Part shown: positions 14,879-23,759 of the stretch, one piece after another
How the letters are laid out: every line of letters begins with the position of its first letter
How positions within the stretch are numbered: position 1 is the first letter of the stretch
Source: Pedomonas sp051304405
GTDB taxonomy: Bacteria; Pseudomonadota; Alphaproteobacteria; Sphingomonadales; Sphingomonadaceae
DNA: 64,000 nucleotides
NCBI RefSeq assembly: GCF_051304405.1
Contig: NZ_JBPPGG010000001.1
Coordinates: forward strand, 1,116,001-1,180,000
Direction of reading: 5' to 3'
The notes under the pieces: generated by a model
Databases searched by the model: none
What the model saw: only the letters and a program-made list of their open reading frames with translations
What the model was told of the DNA's origin: nothing
Translations under genes and position numbers: made by a program

Positions 14879-17806
14879 TCAGAGCGTGCGCTCGCGCTGC
14901 TCGATCTCGTAGGCTTCGATGATGTCGCCCACCTTGATGTCCTGGAAGTTCTCGAGCGTGACGCCGCACTCCAGGCCGGCGCGAACCTCGTTGACGTCGT
15001 CCTTGAAGCGGCGCAGCGACGAGAGCGCGCCGTTGTAGACGATGACGTCGTCGCGCAGGATGCGCGCCTTGAGGTTGCGGCGCAGGGTGCCTTCGCGGAC
15101 GATGAGACCGGCGGCCTTGCCTGCCTTGCCCGCGGAGAACACCTCGCGGACCTCGGCGCGGCCCACCACGTTCTCCACCATCTCCGGACCCAGCTGACCG
15201 GCCATGGCGGCCTTCATGTCATCGATCAGGTCGTAGATGATGTCGTAGTACTTCAGCACCACGCCGTCGCGCTCGGCCACTTCGCGGGCCTTGGCGTTGG
15301 CGCGGACGTTGAAGCCGACGATCGGCGCGTTGGAGGCCTTGGCCAGCGTCACGTCGGACTCGGTGATGCCGCCCACGGCCGCGTGCAGCACGCGGGTCTT
15401 GATCTCGTCGGTCGAAAGCTTGGCGATGGCGGCCGAGATGGCTTCCACCGAGCCGTGCACGTCGGCCTTGATGACCACCGGGAATTCCTGGGTCTTGTTG
15501 GCCTTGAGGGCCGAGAACATGGACTCCAGGGTGGTGGGGGCGACGGCCTGGCGCTTGCGCTGGGCGAGGGTGGCGCGATACTCGGCCACTTCGCGGGCGC
15601 GGGCTTCGTTCTCGACGACCGAGAAGCTGTCGCCAGCCCCCGGCACGCCGGAGATGCCCAGCACCTCCACCGGCTGGCTCGGGCCGGCCTGCTTCACCTG
15701 GCGGCCCTTGTCATCGACCAGCGCGCGGACCTTGCCCCATTCGGCGCCGACCACGAAGATGTCGCCCACCTTCAGGGTGCCGCGCTTGACGAGCACGGTG
15801 GCCACGGGGCCGCGGCCCTTGTCCAGCTTGGCCTCGATCACGGTGCCTTCCGCCGAGCGGTCCGGGTTGGCCTTCAGCTCCAGCAGTTCGGCCTGGAGCA
15901 GGATCTTCTCGGTCAGCTCGTCGAGGCCCAGCTTCTTGAGGGCCGACACCTCCACATCCTGCACGTCGCCGCCGAAGGCTTCGACCTGCACGTTGTGGTT
16001 CAGCAGCATCTCGCGCACCTTGTTGGGGTTCGCGGCCGGCTTGTCGATCTTGTTGATCGCCACGATCATCGGCACGCCGGCGGCCTTGGTGTGGTTGATG
16101 GCCTCGATGGTCTGCGGCATCAGGCCGTCATCGGCCGCCACCACCAGGATGACGATGTCCGTGACGTTGGCGCCGCGGGCGCGCATCTCGGTGAAGGCCT
16201 CGTGGCCCGGCGTATCGAGGAAGGTGATCTTCTCGCCGTTCTTGAGGGTCACCTGATAGGCGCCGATGTGCTGGGTGATGCCGCCGGCTTCGCCCGCCAC
16301 CACGTCGGTGCCGCGCAGGGCATCGAGCAGCGAGGTCTTGCCGTGGTCGACGTGGCCCATGATGGTCACCACCGGCGGACGCGGCTTCAGCGACTCCGGC
16401 GCATCCTCGCCGCCGGTCAGGCCGATTTCCACGTCGGATTCCGCCACGCGCTTCACCGTGTGGCCGAACTCGGTCACGATCAGCTCGGCGGTGTCCTGGT
16501 CGATGGACTGGTTGAGGGTGGCCACCACGCCCATCTTGAACAGGGCTTTGATCACGTCCGAGCCGCGCTCGGCCATACGGTTGGCCAGTTCCTGAACGGT
16601 GATGGTCTCCGGCACTACGACTTCGCGCACCTGCTTGGTGGCAGGGCCCTGCATCATGTGGGCGCGCTTTTCCTTCTCGCGGGCGCGCTTCAGCGCGGCG
16701 AGCGAGCGGACGCGGACCGAGTCCTCATCTTCCAGCGCGCGCACCACAGTGAGCTTGCCGGACTGGCGGCGCTCGTCACCACGGGTGCGGGCGACCTTGG
16801 GCGCCTCGGGCTTGCGCTTGACCGGACCGGCGGGGCCGCGACGGACCTCCTCCTCGTCGTCCGCGATCAGCGGGCGCTTGCCGGGGCGCTCGGCCGCAGC
16901 GGCCGGCGCGGCGCGCTCGGCAGCGGCCGGCTTCGGCTGGGCGGCCTTGCGCTTGGCTTCCTCTTCCTTGCGCCGGGCTTCCTCGGCGGCGAGGCGGGCC
17001 GCCTCTTCCTCGGCGCGGCGCTTGGCCTCGCGGGCTTCCCGCTCGGCCTGGAGCGCGGCCTCGCGCTCCGCCTCGGCGCGGCGGCGCTGTTCCTCAAGGG
17101 CGCGCATGCGCTCCTCTTCGGCCTGACGCAGGGCGGCCTGCACCCGTTCCTGACGGGTCAGGCGGTCCAGGTCGGAGATCGGGCCTCCGCTGCCCCGGCG
17201 CTGCGGCTGGCCGCCGCGCGCCTGTCCCTGGCGGCCATCGCGGCCGCCGCGGCCGCCTTGCGGCTGGCCGGTGCGGGCATCGCCGCGGGCCTCGCGGCCC
17301 TGGGGCTGCGCGGGCTTGGTCGTGGCCGGAGCGGCCGCTGCCGGCGCGGCAGGTTCAGCAGGCGCGGCAGCCGGTTCGGGCGCCCTGGCCGTCTCGACGG
17401 CCGGTGCGGGCTCGGGGGCAGGGGCGGGTTCGGGCGCGGCCGGCGCCACCGGGGCCTGCTCGGCGACCGGCGCGGCTTCGACCACGGGCTCCGGCGCGGG
17501 GGCAGGTGCCGCCTCGGCCACCGGCTCGGGCTCGGGAGCCGGTGCAGGCGCAGGAGCGGGTTCCGGCTGAGCGGCGGGCTCAGGCTGGGTGACCGCGGGC
17601 ACCGCGGGCGCCGTGGTCACGATGTCCTGTTCCTCGTGTTGCTCGTCCTCACCCGGCCGCTTCAGCACGCGGCGCTTCTTCACCTCGACCATGACGGTCT
17701 TGGAGCGCCCGTGGCTAAAGCTCTGCTTGACCTTGCCGGCTTCAATTGTTTTCTTGATGCCCAGCGGTGGCCGCGAGCCTAGGGTGAGTTTCTTATCGTC
17801 AGTCAT
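14879..17806 (-). CDS. infB: Translation initiation factor IF-2
   Basis: 975-residue GTPase that recruits fMet-tRNA to the 30S subunit. The first about 380 residues are a low-complexity extension rich in Ala, Pro and Glu followed by an Arg/Glu/Ala coiled region, typical of alphaproteobacterial IF-2. The conserved IF2_N segment (TVQELANRMAERGSDVIK) precedes the G domain: G1 GHVDHGKTS at about 484, G3 DTPGHEAF, G4 NKID. Domains II-IV follow, with the C-terminal fMet-tRNA-binding region (AGLECGVTLENFQDIKVGD). The start ATG overlaps the ylxR stop by 4 bases, indicating coupling. Confidence 0.98.
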   Translation of the reverse strand: MTDDKKLTLGSRPPLGIKKTIEAGKVKQSFSHGRSKTVMVEVKKRRVLKRPGEDEQHEEQDIVTTAPAVPAVTQPEPAAQPEPAPAPAPAPEPEPVAEAAPAPAPEPVVEAAPVAEQAPVAPAAPEPAPAPEPAPAVETARAPEPAAAPAEPAAPAAAAPATTKPAQPQGREARGDARTGQPQGGRGGRDGRQGQARGGQPQRRGSGGPISDLDRLTRQERVQAALRQAEEERMRALEEQRRRAEAEREAALQAEREAREAKRRAEEEAARLAAEEARRKEEEAKRKAAQPKPAAAERAAPAAAAERPGKRPLIADDEEEVRRGPAGPVKRKPEAPKVARTRGDERRQSGKLTVVRALEDEDSVRVRSLAALKRAREKEKRAHMMQGPATKQVREVVVPETITVQELANRMAERGSDVIKALFKMGVVATLNQSIDQDTAELIVTEFGHTVKRVAESDVEIGLTGGEDAPESLKPRPPVVTIMGHVDHGKTSLLDALRGTDVVAGEAGGITQHIGAYQVTLKNGEKITFLDTPGHEAFTEMRARGANVTDIVILVVAADDGLMPQTIEAINHTKAAGVPMIVAINKIDKPAANPNKVREMLLNHNVQVEAFGGDVQDVEVSALKKLGLDELTEKILLQAELLELKANPDRSAEGTVIEAKLDKGRGPVATVLVKRGTLKVGDIFVVGAEWGKVRALVDDKGRQVKQAGPSQPVEVLGISGVPGAGDSFSVVENEARAREVAEYRATLAQRKRQAVAPTTLESMFSALKANKTQEFPVVIKADVHGSVEAISAAIAKLSTDEIKTRVLHAAVGGITESDVTLAKASNAPIVGFNVRANAKAREVAERDGVVLKYYDIIYDLIDDMKAAMAGQLGPEMVENVVGRAEVREVFSAGKAGKAAGLIVREGTLRRNLKARILRDDVIVYNGALSSLRRFKDDVNEVRAGLECGVTLENFQDIKVGDIIEAYEIEQRERTL

Positions 17807-18453
17807 CCACGAACCGTCCCAATTTCCGAGCCCGGAAATTCAACAAAAGCACACCAGCGGCGCGCGTCTTCCAAGATACGACGTGCGGCCCCCGAGTCAG
17901 TGACCGCAGCGTGTACCACATTTTCACGACCCAACGCCAAGCTCAATTCGGCCCTGGCAACGGGTAATCGCAGCATATGACCATCAGGCCGGATCTGGCG
18001 CAGGGCGCTGCCCAGCTTGGCGGCCCCATCATGGGCTGCGTCGCCTGCATGCACCAGAGCATATACGCGCCCGGTGCGAATGGCACTGAGAATCCGATCG
18101 AACCCGAAGGTCAGGTTTCCGGCCCGATTCTCAAGGCCCAGGCGGGAGAGGCAGCGCCGCTCCAACCCGAGACGAATCTGCTCGGGCAGGTCGTCCGCCA
18201 CCTCGAGCGTGCGCGCATCCACGCGCAGGGTGCGCGCTGCCAGCCCCTTCAGCTTGCCCTTGGCGAGGGCGGCTTCCAGGGCCGGGCGATTGGGGCTGAT
18301 CCACGCCCCGCGGCCGCCCAGCTTGGCGGCCAGGTCAGGTACCAGCTCACCATCGGGGCCGAGCGCCAGGCGGATCAGGCCCGCCCGGTCCCTGCTTTCA
18401 CCGGTGAGAAGGCAGCGCCTCTCGGAGATGAGCTCGTCCTCAGTTCTGGTCAC
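17803..18453 (-). CDS. YlxR-family RNA-binding protein with an L7Ae-like C-terminus
   Basis: 216-residue protein. The N-terminal about 85 residues are a YlxR/DUF448 domain (RRCLLTGESRDRAGLIRLA, GRGAWISPNRPALEAAL). The C-terminal about 110 residues (ENRAGNLTFGFDRILSAI to RRILEDARRWCAFVEF) read as an L7Ae/L30e-like fold as found in alphaproteobacterial fusions. Such proteins are predicted to bind nucleic acid; YlxR has been linked to transcription control and RNase P, so the exact role here is open. It overlaps nusA by 14 bases and infB by 4, so it is cotranslated with both. Confidence 0.88.
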   Translation of the reverse strand: MTRTEDELISERRCLLTGESRDRAGLIRLALGPDGELVPDLAAKLGGRGAWISPNRPALEAALAKGKLKGLAARTLRVDARTLEVADDLPEQIRLGLERRCLSRLGLENRAGNLTFGFDRILSAIRTGRVYALVHAGDAAHDGAAKLGSALRQIRPDGHMLRLPVARAELSLALGRENVVHAAVTDSGAARRILEDARRWCAFVEFPGSEIGTVRG

Positions 18454-19984
18454 TCGTATCCCCGGCTTCGTCCTCGAACCAGTGGGCGCGCGCCGCCATG
18501 ATGACCGCGTTGCCCTCCTCCTCGCTGAGGCCGAAATCCTTCAGGATGCCGTCCCGCTTCGAGATCAGCTCGTCGGTGGCCAGATCGGCCAGATCGTCGA
18601 GCGTCTTGATGCCGGCCTTGCCCAGCGCCACGAGCATCGGCTCGGTGAGGCCCGGCAGCGCGGCCAGTTCGTCGGTCACGCCAAGCTGGCGGCGCTCCTC
18701 GCGCGCCTTCTCGGCGCGGCGCTCCAGCGCTTCCTGGGCGCGGCTTTGCAGCTCCTGAGCCACGTCCTCGTCGAGGCCCTCGATCTCGGCCAGATCCTCG
18801 ATCTCGACGTAGGCCACTTCCTCCAGCTCGGTGAAGCCTTCGGCCACCAGCAGCTGGGCGAGAGTCTCGTCCACGTCCAGCTCGTTGATGAACATCTCGG
18901 AGCGTTCCTTGAATTCCTTCTGGCGGCGCTCCGACTCCTCGGCCTCGGTCAGGATGTCGATGGTCCAGCCGGTGAGCTGGCTGGCCAGACGCACGTTCTG
19001 GCCGCGCCGGCCGATGGCCAGGCTCAGCTGGTCGTCCGGCACCACCACCTCGATGCGGCGGTCCTCCTCGTCCAGCACCACCTTGGTCACTTCCGCCGGC
19101 TGCAGCGCGTTCACGATGAACGTGGCCGGATCCGGCGACCAGGGGATGATGTCGATCTTCTCGCCCTGCAGCTCCTGCACCACCGCCTGGACGCGGCTGC
19201 CCTTCATGCCGACGCAGGCGCCGACCGGGTCGATGGAGCTGTCGTTGGAGATGACGCCGATCTTGGCGCGCGAGCCCGGGTCGCGGGCCACGGCCTTGAT
19301 CTCGATGACGCCGTCATAGATCTCCGGCACTTCCTGGGCGAACAGCTTGCGCATGAAGTCGCCGTGAGCGCGGGAGAGGAAGATCTGCGGGCCGCGGTTC
19401 TCGCGGCGCACGTTGGCGATGTAGGCGCGCACGCGGTCACCCACGCGCAGCGTCTCGCGCGGGATCTGCTGGTCGCGGCGGATGACGCCCTCGGCCCGGC
19501 CGAGATCGACGACCACATGGCCGAACTCGACGCGCTTGACCACGCCGGTGATGATCTCGCCCACGCGATCCTTGTATTCATTGTACTGGCGCTCGCGCTC
19601 GGCGTCGCGCACCTTCTGCACGATCACCTGCTTGGCGGTCTGGGCAGCGATGCGGCCGAAGTCCAGCGGCGGCAGCGGGTCGGCGATGAAGTCGCCCACC
19701 TGCGCGCCCTCCTTGCGGGACTGGGCGTCGACCACCGAAATCTGCTTGAACAGGTCCTCGGGCTGCTCGACCACCTCGACGACGCGCCACAGGCGCATGT
19801 CGCCGGTGCGCGGATCGATCTTGGCGCGAATGTCGTTTTCCGAACCGTAGCGGGCGCGAGCGGCACGCTGGATCGCCTCTTCCATCGCCTCGAGCACGAC
19901 ACTCTTGTCGATGCCCTTCTCGCGCGCCACGGCGTCGGCAATGGCAAGCAGTTCCATCTTGTTGGCGCTGACAGCGGTAGCCAT
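18440..19984 (-). CDS. nusA: Transcription termination/antitermination factor NusA
   Basis: 514-residue RNA polymerase-associated factor for pausing, termination and rRNA antitermination. N-terminal RNAP-binding domain (MELLAIADAVAREKGIDKS), S1 domain (GEIITGVVKRVEFGHVVVDLG), two KH domains (DPVGACVGMKGSRVQAV and LAIGRRGQNVRLASQLTG) and C-terminal acidic helix-hairpin repeats (VDETLAQLLVAEGF..., ELAALPGL) are present in order. It lies 16 bases after rimP, the canonical arrangement. Confidence 0.98.
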   Translation of the reverse strand: MATAVSANKMELLAIADAVAREKGIDKSVVLEAMEEAIQRAARARYGSENDIRAKIDPRTGDMRLWRVVEVVEQPEDLFKQISVVDAQSRKEGAQVGDFIADPLPPLDFGRIAAQTAKQVIVQKVRDAERERQYNEYKDRVGEIITGVVKRVEFGHVVVDLGRAEGVIRRDQQIPRETLRVGDRVRAYIANVRRENRGPQIFLSRAHGDFMRKLFAQEVPEIYDGVIEIKAVARDPGSRAKIGVISNDSSIDPVGACVGMKGSRVQAVVQELQGEKIDIIPWSPDPATFIVNALQPAEVTKVVLDEEDRRIEVVVPDDQLSLAIGRRGQNVRLASQLTGWTIDILTEAEESERRQKEFKERSEMFINELDVDETLAQLLVAEGFTELEEVAYVEIEDLAEIEGLDEDVAQELQSRAQEALERRAEKAREERRQLGVTDELAALPGLTEPMLVALGKAGIKTLDDLADLATDELISKRDGILKDFGLSEEEGNAVIMAARAHWFEDEAGDTSDQN

Positions 19985-20000
19985 GTTGTCCTCGCGTTTC

Positions 20001-20696
20001 CTAGTTGTCGTCGGTCTCTAGGGTGTCATCAGTGTCGTCGTTGGCGGTTCGGGCGGCAGCGTCGTGCGCGGCGCCGTTGCGGCGGCCGTCAGGCCTTGCT
20101 GCCCTGTTCCTTTTCCCGTCTGCCTTCTTCGGGTTTTTCCTTGCGTCCCGGGCCTCGCGTGCGGCGGCATCCGCCTCGGCGCGCCATTCGGGTGTGGTGG
20201 CCTCGATCAGCGCATCGGTCAGCACCAGCTTGGCGGTATCCACCTCGCTCAGGGGAATGCGCGCGGTGCCGGTCTCCGTTTCGATCAGCACGTCCTGGTC
20301 CTCAAGGCCGAGCAGCGTGCCGGAAAAACGCTTGCGTCCCCCAACCGGTGCCTTGGCATTGACGCGGGCCAGGTGGCCAGCCCAGTTCACGAAATCCTTC
20401 GGCCGGGTGAGCGGCCGGTCGATGCCGGGGGAGGAGACCTCCAGGTTGTATTCGCCCGGGATCGGGTCCACCTCGTCCAGCATCTGGGAAAGGGCGCGGC
20501 TGATCTCGGCGCAATCCTCGATCACCAGCTGGCCGGTCTCGGGGCGTTCGGCCATCACCTGAAGGGTGGCACGCCGCTCGCCGCCGCCGAACGTGATGCG
20601 CACCAGCTCGTAGCCCATCTTCGTGAGGATGGGTTCGATCAGGTCGCGCAGGCGTTCAATATTGGCCAAATCCGTTTCCCGTACAGCGAAAGGCAA
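20001..20696 (-). CDS. rimP: Ribosome maturation factor RimP
   Basis: About 231 residues; RimP assists 30S assembly. N-terminal domain ERLRDLIEPILTKMGYELVRI, the characteristic EDCAEISRALSQMLDEVDPI and EYNLEVSSPGIDRPLTRPKDF motifs, and the C-terminal SH3-like domain are intact. The last about 50 residues are charged and low-complexity. The start is uncertain: TTG at 20696 is used here; TTG at 20669 would give a shorter N-terminus nearer to homologues, and no ATG precedes the conserved region. It is first in the nusA-infB operon; the 248-base gap to trmB must carry the promoter and leader. Confidence 0.94.
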   Translation of the reverse strand: MPFAVRETDLANIERLRDLIEPILTKMGYELVRITFGGGERRATLQVMAERPETGQLVIEDCAEISRALSQMLDEVDPIPGEYNLEVSSPGIDRPLTRPKDFVNWAGHLARVNAKAPVGGRKRFSGTLLGLEDQDVLIETETGTARIPLSEVDTAKLVLTDALIEATTPEWRAEADAAAREARDARKNPKKADGKRNRAARPDGRRNGAAHDAAARTANDDTDDTLETDDN

Positions 20697-20944
20697 AACC
20701 CCGGGGTTGCCGCCCCAGCCCCTGTGGCGACTTCCTCAAGGGTTCACCATGTGGAAGATCACAAGGGATATAAGCCGAATTGGCGAGAAAGACAAGCCAC
20801 GCCTGAACATGCGCCCCAATGGCATGATTCGGCGGTCTGTACAGGGGATTGGAGGGTCAATTTTTTTTCGCATGAGGGGAAAATGGTTTCTCCCCGCGAC
20901 CCCCTTTTCGCTTTTTCCGGGCCGTGCCCCGCCCCGTCCGGCCG

Positions 20945-21640
20945 TCAGGGGCGCAGGTAGCGGAAGTACCAGATCGGCCGCCCTTCGGATTCGGCCCACT
21001 GGCCGTAGCGGGTGGCGGGCCAGTCGTCCGGCCGGGTTTCCCAGTCGGCGGGCGTCTCGGCAGTCCACTGGAAGTCGTCGCGCCGGTTCATCTGCATCAC
21101 CGCCCAGCGCATGTAGACCGGGTGGTCGGTGGCGAGGCGGAACTCCCCGCCGGGGCGAAGCTTGCGGGCGACCACATCAAGGGGGCCCGGGTTCACGAAC
21201 CGCCGCTTGGCATGGCGGGCCTTGGGCCAGGGGTCGGGGTGCAGCAGGAACACGCGCCCGAGGCTGGCGTCGGGCAGGCGCTCCAGCACCTCCAGCGCGT
21301 CGCCCATGTGCAGGCGGATGTTGGGCAGCTGCTTCTCGTCAATATGGTTGAGCGCGCCGACAACGCCGGTCTGGAACGGCTCGCAGCCGATGAAGCCGAT
21401 GTCCGGGTGGCGGGCAGCGAGGGTGGCCATGTGCTCGCCCTTGCCGAAGCCCACCTCCAGCCACACGTCCGTCACCGGCCGGTCGAACAGGGCGGCCGGG
21501 TCCAGCGTCTGCCCCCCGGGCGGCAGCGGCACGGCGACCCGCGGCAGCAACTCCTCCACCAGCTGCTGCTGGCGGTTGCGCAGCTTGAAGCCTTTGCGCC
21601 GCCCGTAAAGGCGACGGAGGGTGGTCGGGTCCTGGGTCAT
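20945..21640 (-). CDS. trmB: tRNA (guanine-N7-)-methyltransferase
   Basis: 231-residue SAM-dependent methyltransferase forming m7G46 in tRNA variable loops. The SAM site is VWLEVGFGKGEH, and the family signature RVFLLHPDPWPKARHAKRR lies centrally. The ATG at 21640 (MTQDPTTLRR) is chosen because AGG-rich sequence precedes it; in-frame GTG 21673 and ATG 21664 are alternatives. It is downstream of metK, separated by element C. Confidence 0.95.
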   Translation of the reverse strand: MTQDPTTLRRLYGRRKGFKLRNRQQQLVEELLPRVAVPLPPGGQTLDPAALFDRPVTDVWLEVGFGKGEHMATLAARHPDIGFIGCEPFQTGVVGALNHIDEKQLPNIRLHMGDALEVLERLPDASLGRVFLLHPDPWPKARHAKRRFVNPGPLDVVARKLRPGGEFRLATDHPVYMRWAVMQMNRRDDFQWTAETPADWETRPDDWPATRYGQWAESEGRPIWYFRYLRP

Positions 21641-21759
21641 GGCCTGCCTGCCGTTGTCTCGCATTCCGTTCACTGTCCGGGCGCGCCCGGCTCCGGCGGC
21701 GCCTTGTAGCGCATCGGCCGGAAAGTGACACCCGGTTTAGGGGGAATCGCGCGGTTTTT

Positions 21760-21870
21760 GCAGGAGGGACTTGGTCCCTCCTGCACCTCCCGATCTCCTT
21801 TCGGGACGTGCGCGCGGACAGGGGCGCGGCCCTCTGAACGAACGGGAGCGCGAGGGACGGAGTCCCTCGC
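21760..21870. repeat. Dispersed double-hairpin element, copy C
   Basis: Left hairpin 21760-21784 (GCAGGAGGGAC, loop TTG, GTCCCTCCTGC), then ACCTCCCGATCTCCTTTCGG. Right hairpin 21850-21870 (GCGAGGGAC, loop GGA, GTCCCTCGC), preceded by GAACGAACGGGAGC. Shortest copy, 111 bases. It lies between metK and trmB and ends 10 bases from the metK stop. Confidence 0.85.
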
Positions 21871-21880
21871 ATCCATTCTC

Positions 21881-23056
21881 CTACCGGACAGCCGCCTTCA
21901 GGGCGTCCACCAGGTCGGTGCGCTCCCAGGAGAAGCCGCCGTCCGCGTCCGGGGTGCGGCCGAAGTGGCCGTAGGCGGCGGTGCGTTCGTAGATCGGCCG
22001 GTTCAGCCCCAGGTGGGTGCGGATGCCCTTGGGGCGCAGGTCCATGAGGGTGGGCAGCACCTGTTCCAGCTTTTCCTCGGCCACCCGGCCGGTGCCGTGC
22101 AGGTTGACGTAGAACGACAGCGGCTCGGCGACGCCGATGGCGTAGGAGATCTGCACCGTGCACTGCCGGGCCAGCCCCGCCGCCACCACGTTCTTGGCGA
22201 GATAGCGGCAGGCGTAGGCGGCCGAGCGGTCCACCTTGGTCGGGTCCTTGCCGGAGAAGGCGCCGCCGCCGTGGGGCGCGGCTCCGCCGTAGGTGTCCAC
22301 GATGATCTTGCGGCCGGTCAGGCCCGCGTCGCCGTCCGGCCCGCCGATCTCGAACAGGCCCGTCGGGTTGACGTAGATGCCCGCGTCCTCCGGCATCCAG
22401 CCCTCGGGCAGAACCCCGGCGGCCACGTCCTTCACGTAGGCGCGCAGCTTCTTCTGGTCGTAACCGGCAGCGTGCTGGGTGGAGACCACCAGCTTGGTGG
22501 CGCGCACTGGGCGGCCGTCCTCATAGGCGAGGGTGATCTGGCTCTTGGCGTCCGGCTCGAGGAACGGCGCGCGGCCGGAATGGCGCTCCTCGGCCAGCTT
22601 CTCCAGAATCCGGTGGGCATAGAACAGGGTGGCGGGCATGCAGGCCGGGGTCTCGTCGCAGGCGTAGCCGAACATGATGCCCTGGTCGCCCGCGCCCTCG
22701 TCCTTGCCGTTGGCCTCGTCTTCGTCCACGCCCTGGGCGATGTGGGCGGACTGCTCGTGCAGGTGGCAGGCGAATTCCGCCGTCTGCCAGTGGAAGCCGT
22801 CCTGCGCGTAGCCGATGCGGCGCACCACGTTGCGGGCCGCCTGTTCCAGCTCGGCTTCGGTCACGGGAACCGCCGACCGCACCTCACCCGCCAGGATGAT
22901 CCGGTTGGTGGTCACCAGCGTCTCGCAGGCAACGCGGGCGACGGGGTCCTTCGAAAGGTACAGGTCAACGATGGCGTCGGAAATCTGGTCAGCCACCTTG
23001 TCCGGGTGACCTTCCGAAACGGACTCGCTGGTAAAGACGTAATTGGTACGGCCCAC
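21881..23056 (-). CDS. metK: S-adenosylmethionine synthase
   Basis: 391-residue methionine adenosyltransferase making SAM from methionine and ATP. Signatures: SESVSEGHPDKVADQ (ATP/Mg site), GAGDQGIMFGYA, and the glycine loop GGGAFSGKDPTKVDRSA. It starts with GTG (MGRTNYVFTSESV). A 13-codon ORF with a strong ribosome site ends one base before this GTG, so translation is probably coupled. It follows the xre regulator in the conserved lnt-xre-metK-trmB order. I found no SAM riboswitch in the leader. Confidence 0.98.
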   Translation of the reverse strand: MGRTNYVFTSESVSEGHPDKVADQISDAIVDLYLSKDPVARVACETLVTTNRIILAGEVRSAVPVTEAELEQAARNVVRRIGYAQDGFHWQTAEFACHLHEQSAHIAQGVDEDEANGKDEGAGDQGIMFGYACDETPACMPATLFYAHRILEKLAEERHSGRAPFLEPDAKSQITLAYEDGRPVRATKLVVSTQHAAGYDQKKLRAYVKDVAAGVLPEGWMPEDAGIYVNPTGLFEIGGPDGDAGLTGRKIIVDTYGGAAPHGGGAFSGKDPTKVDRSAAYACRYLAKNVVAAGLARQCTVQISYAIGVAEPLSFYVNLHGTGRVAEEKLEQVLPTLMDLRPKGIRTHLGLNRPIYERTAAYGHFGRTPDADGGFSWERTDLVDALKAAVR

Positions 23057-23057
23057 G

Positions 23058-23099
23058 CTAGAGATCCCTGGCTGAATATATCGTCGCTTGGCGGGTCAT
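23058..23099 (-). CDS. Putative 13-residue leader peptide ahead of metK
   Basis: ATG at 23099 opens a 13-codon ORF (MTRQATIYSARDL) ending in TAG; the metK GTG begins after one further base (TAGCGTG). GGGAGGGG lies 7 bases before this ATG, a much stronger ribosome site than metK's own AGGGA. The region overlaps a GGCTG/CAGCC stem. The peptide has no methionine run, so a classical Met attenuator is unlikely. Coding status is inferred from layout only. Confidence 0.45.
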   Translation of the reverse strand: MTRQATIYSARDL

Positions 23100-23259
23100 A
23101 ACACAGCCCCTCCCAAACATCAAAGGCATATAAAGTTATGTTTATGTCTTTAAATTCATGGGTGGAGGGTCGTTGCGGGCACGGCAATGCCGCGCCGGGC
23201 CCGGGCCAGACGGCCGGGGCCTGCGGGACTCCGGGGCGGGGACGCCGCAGTCCGGCTGG

Positions 23260-23754
23260 TTATTCGGCGGCGAGGCGGATCGGGCGTCCGCCGTTGTCGC
23301 CGGTCTCCCCGGGGGTGAGGGAGCGCAGCAGGTCGAGGAAGCGGCGGCGCACCTGCGGGGTCAGGCGGTAGTAGTGGCGCAGCAGCTCGCCGGTCTCCTG
23401 GGAGGCAAGCTGGCTGGCGTCCGGCGCCGTGGCGGCGGCCGCCGCCGGCACGGCGTGCCCGTTGCCTGCGTTGTCTGCAACGGCCTCCGCCCCCTCGTAG
23501 AAGTAGCTGATCGGCACGCAGAGGATGCGGGAGAGCTCGAACAGGCGGCTGGCGCTGATGCGGTTGCTGCCGCGCTCGTACTTCTGCACCTGCTGGAAGG
23601 TAAGGCCCAGCGACTCGCCCAGCTGTTCCTGGGTGATGCCGAGCAGACGCCGCCGGGCGCGCAGGCGCGCCCCGACATGCACATCGACCGGATGGGGGGT
23701 ATCAGACATCATGACCTGACCAGACGCTACAAGGTCGCTCACACGATCGTCCAT
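23260..23754 (-). CDS. XRE-family helix-turn-helix regulator
   Basis: 164-residue DNA-binding protein with an N-terminal Cro/C1-type HTH at about residues 27-82 (GARLRARRRLLGITQEQLG, LTFQQVQKYERGSNRISA). An Ala-rich linker and a C-terminal helical segment (LLRHYYRLTPQVRRRFLDLL) follow. This type of regulator sits between lnt and metK in many alphaproteobacteria, but its regulon is not established. ATG 23754 follows the lnt stop by 5 bases with AGGGG in between; ATGs at 23712 and 23709 are alternatives giving MSDTPHPVDV. Confidence 0.9.
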   Translation of the reverse strand: MDDRVSDLVASGQVMMSDTPHPVDVHVGARLRARRRLLGITQEQLGESLGLTFQQVQKYERGSNRISASRLFELSRILCVPISYFYEGAEAVADNAGNGHAVPAAAAATAPDASQLASQETGELLRHYYRLTPQVRRRFLDLLRSLTPGETGDNGGRPIRLAAE

Positions 23755-23759
23755 TTGCC

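Noticed and set aside
23057..23260. SAM riboswitch ahead of metK
   Set aside because: I looked for SAM-II, SAM-V and SAM/SAH-type cores in the minus-strand leader; only a short GGCTG/CAGCC stem and the small ORF were found. A covariance search would settle it.
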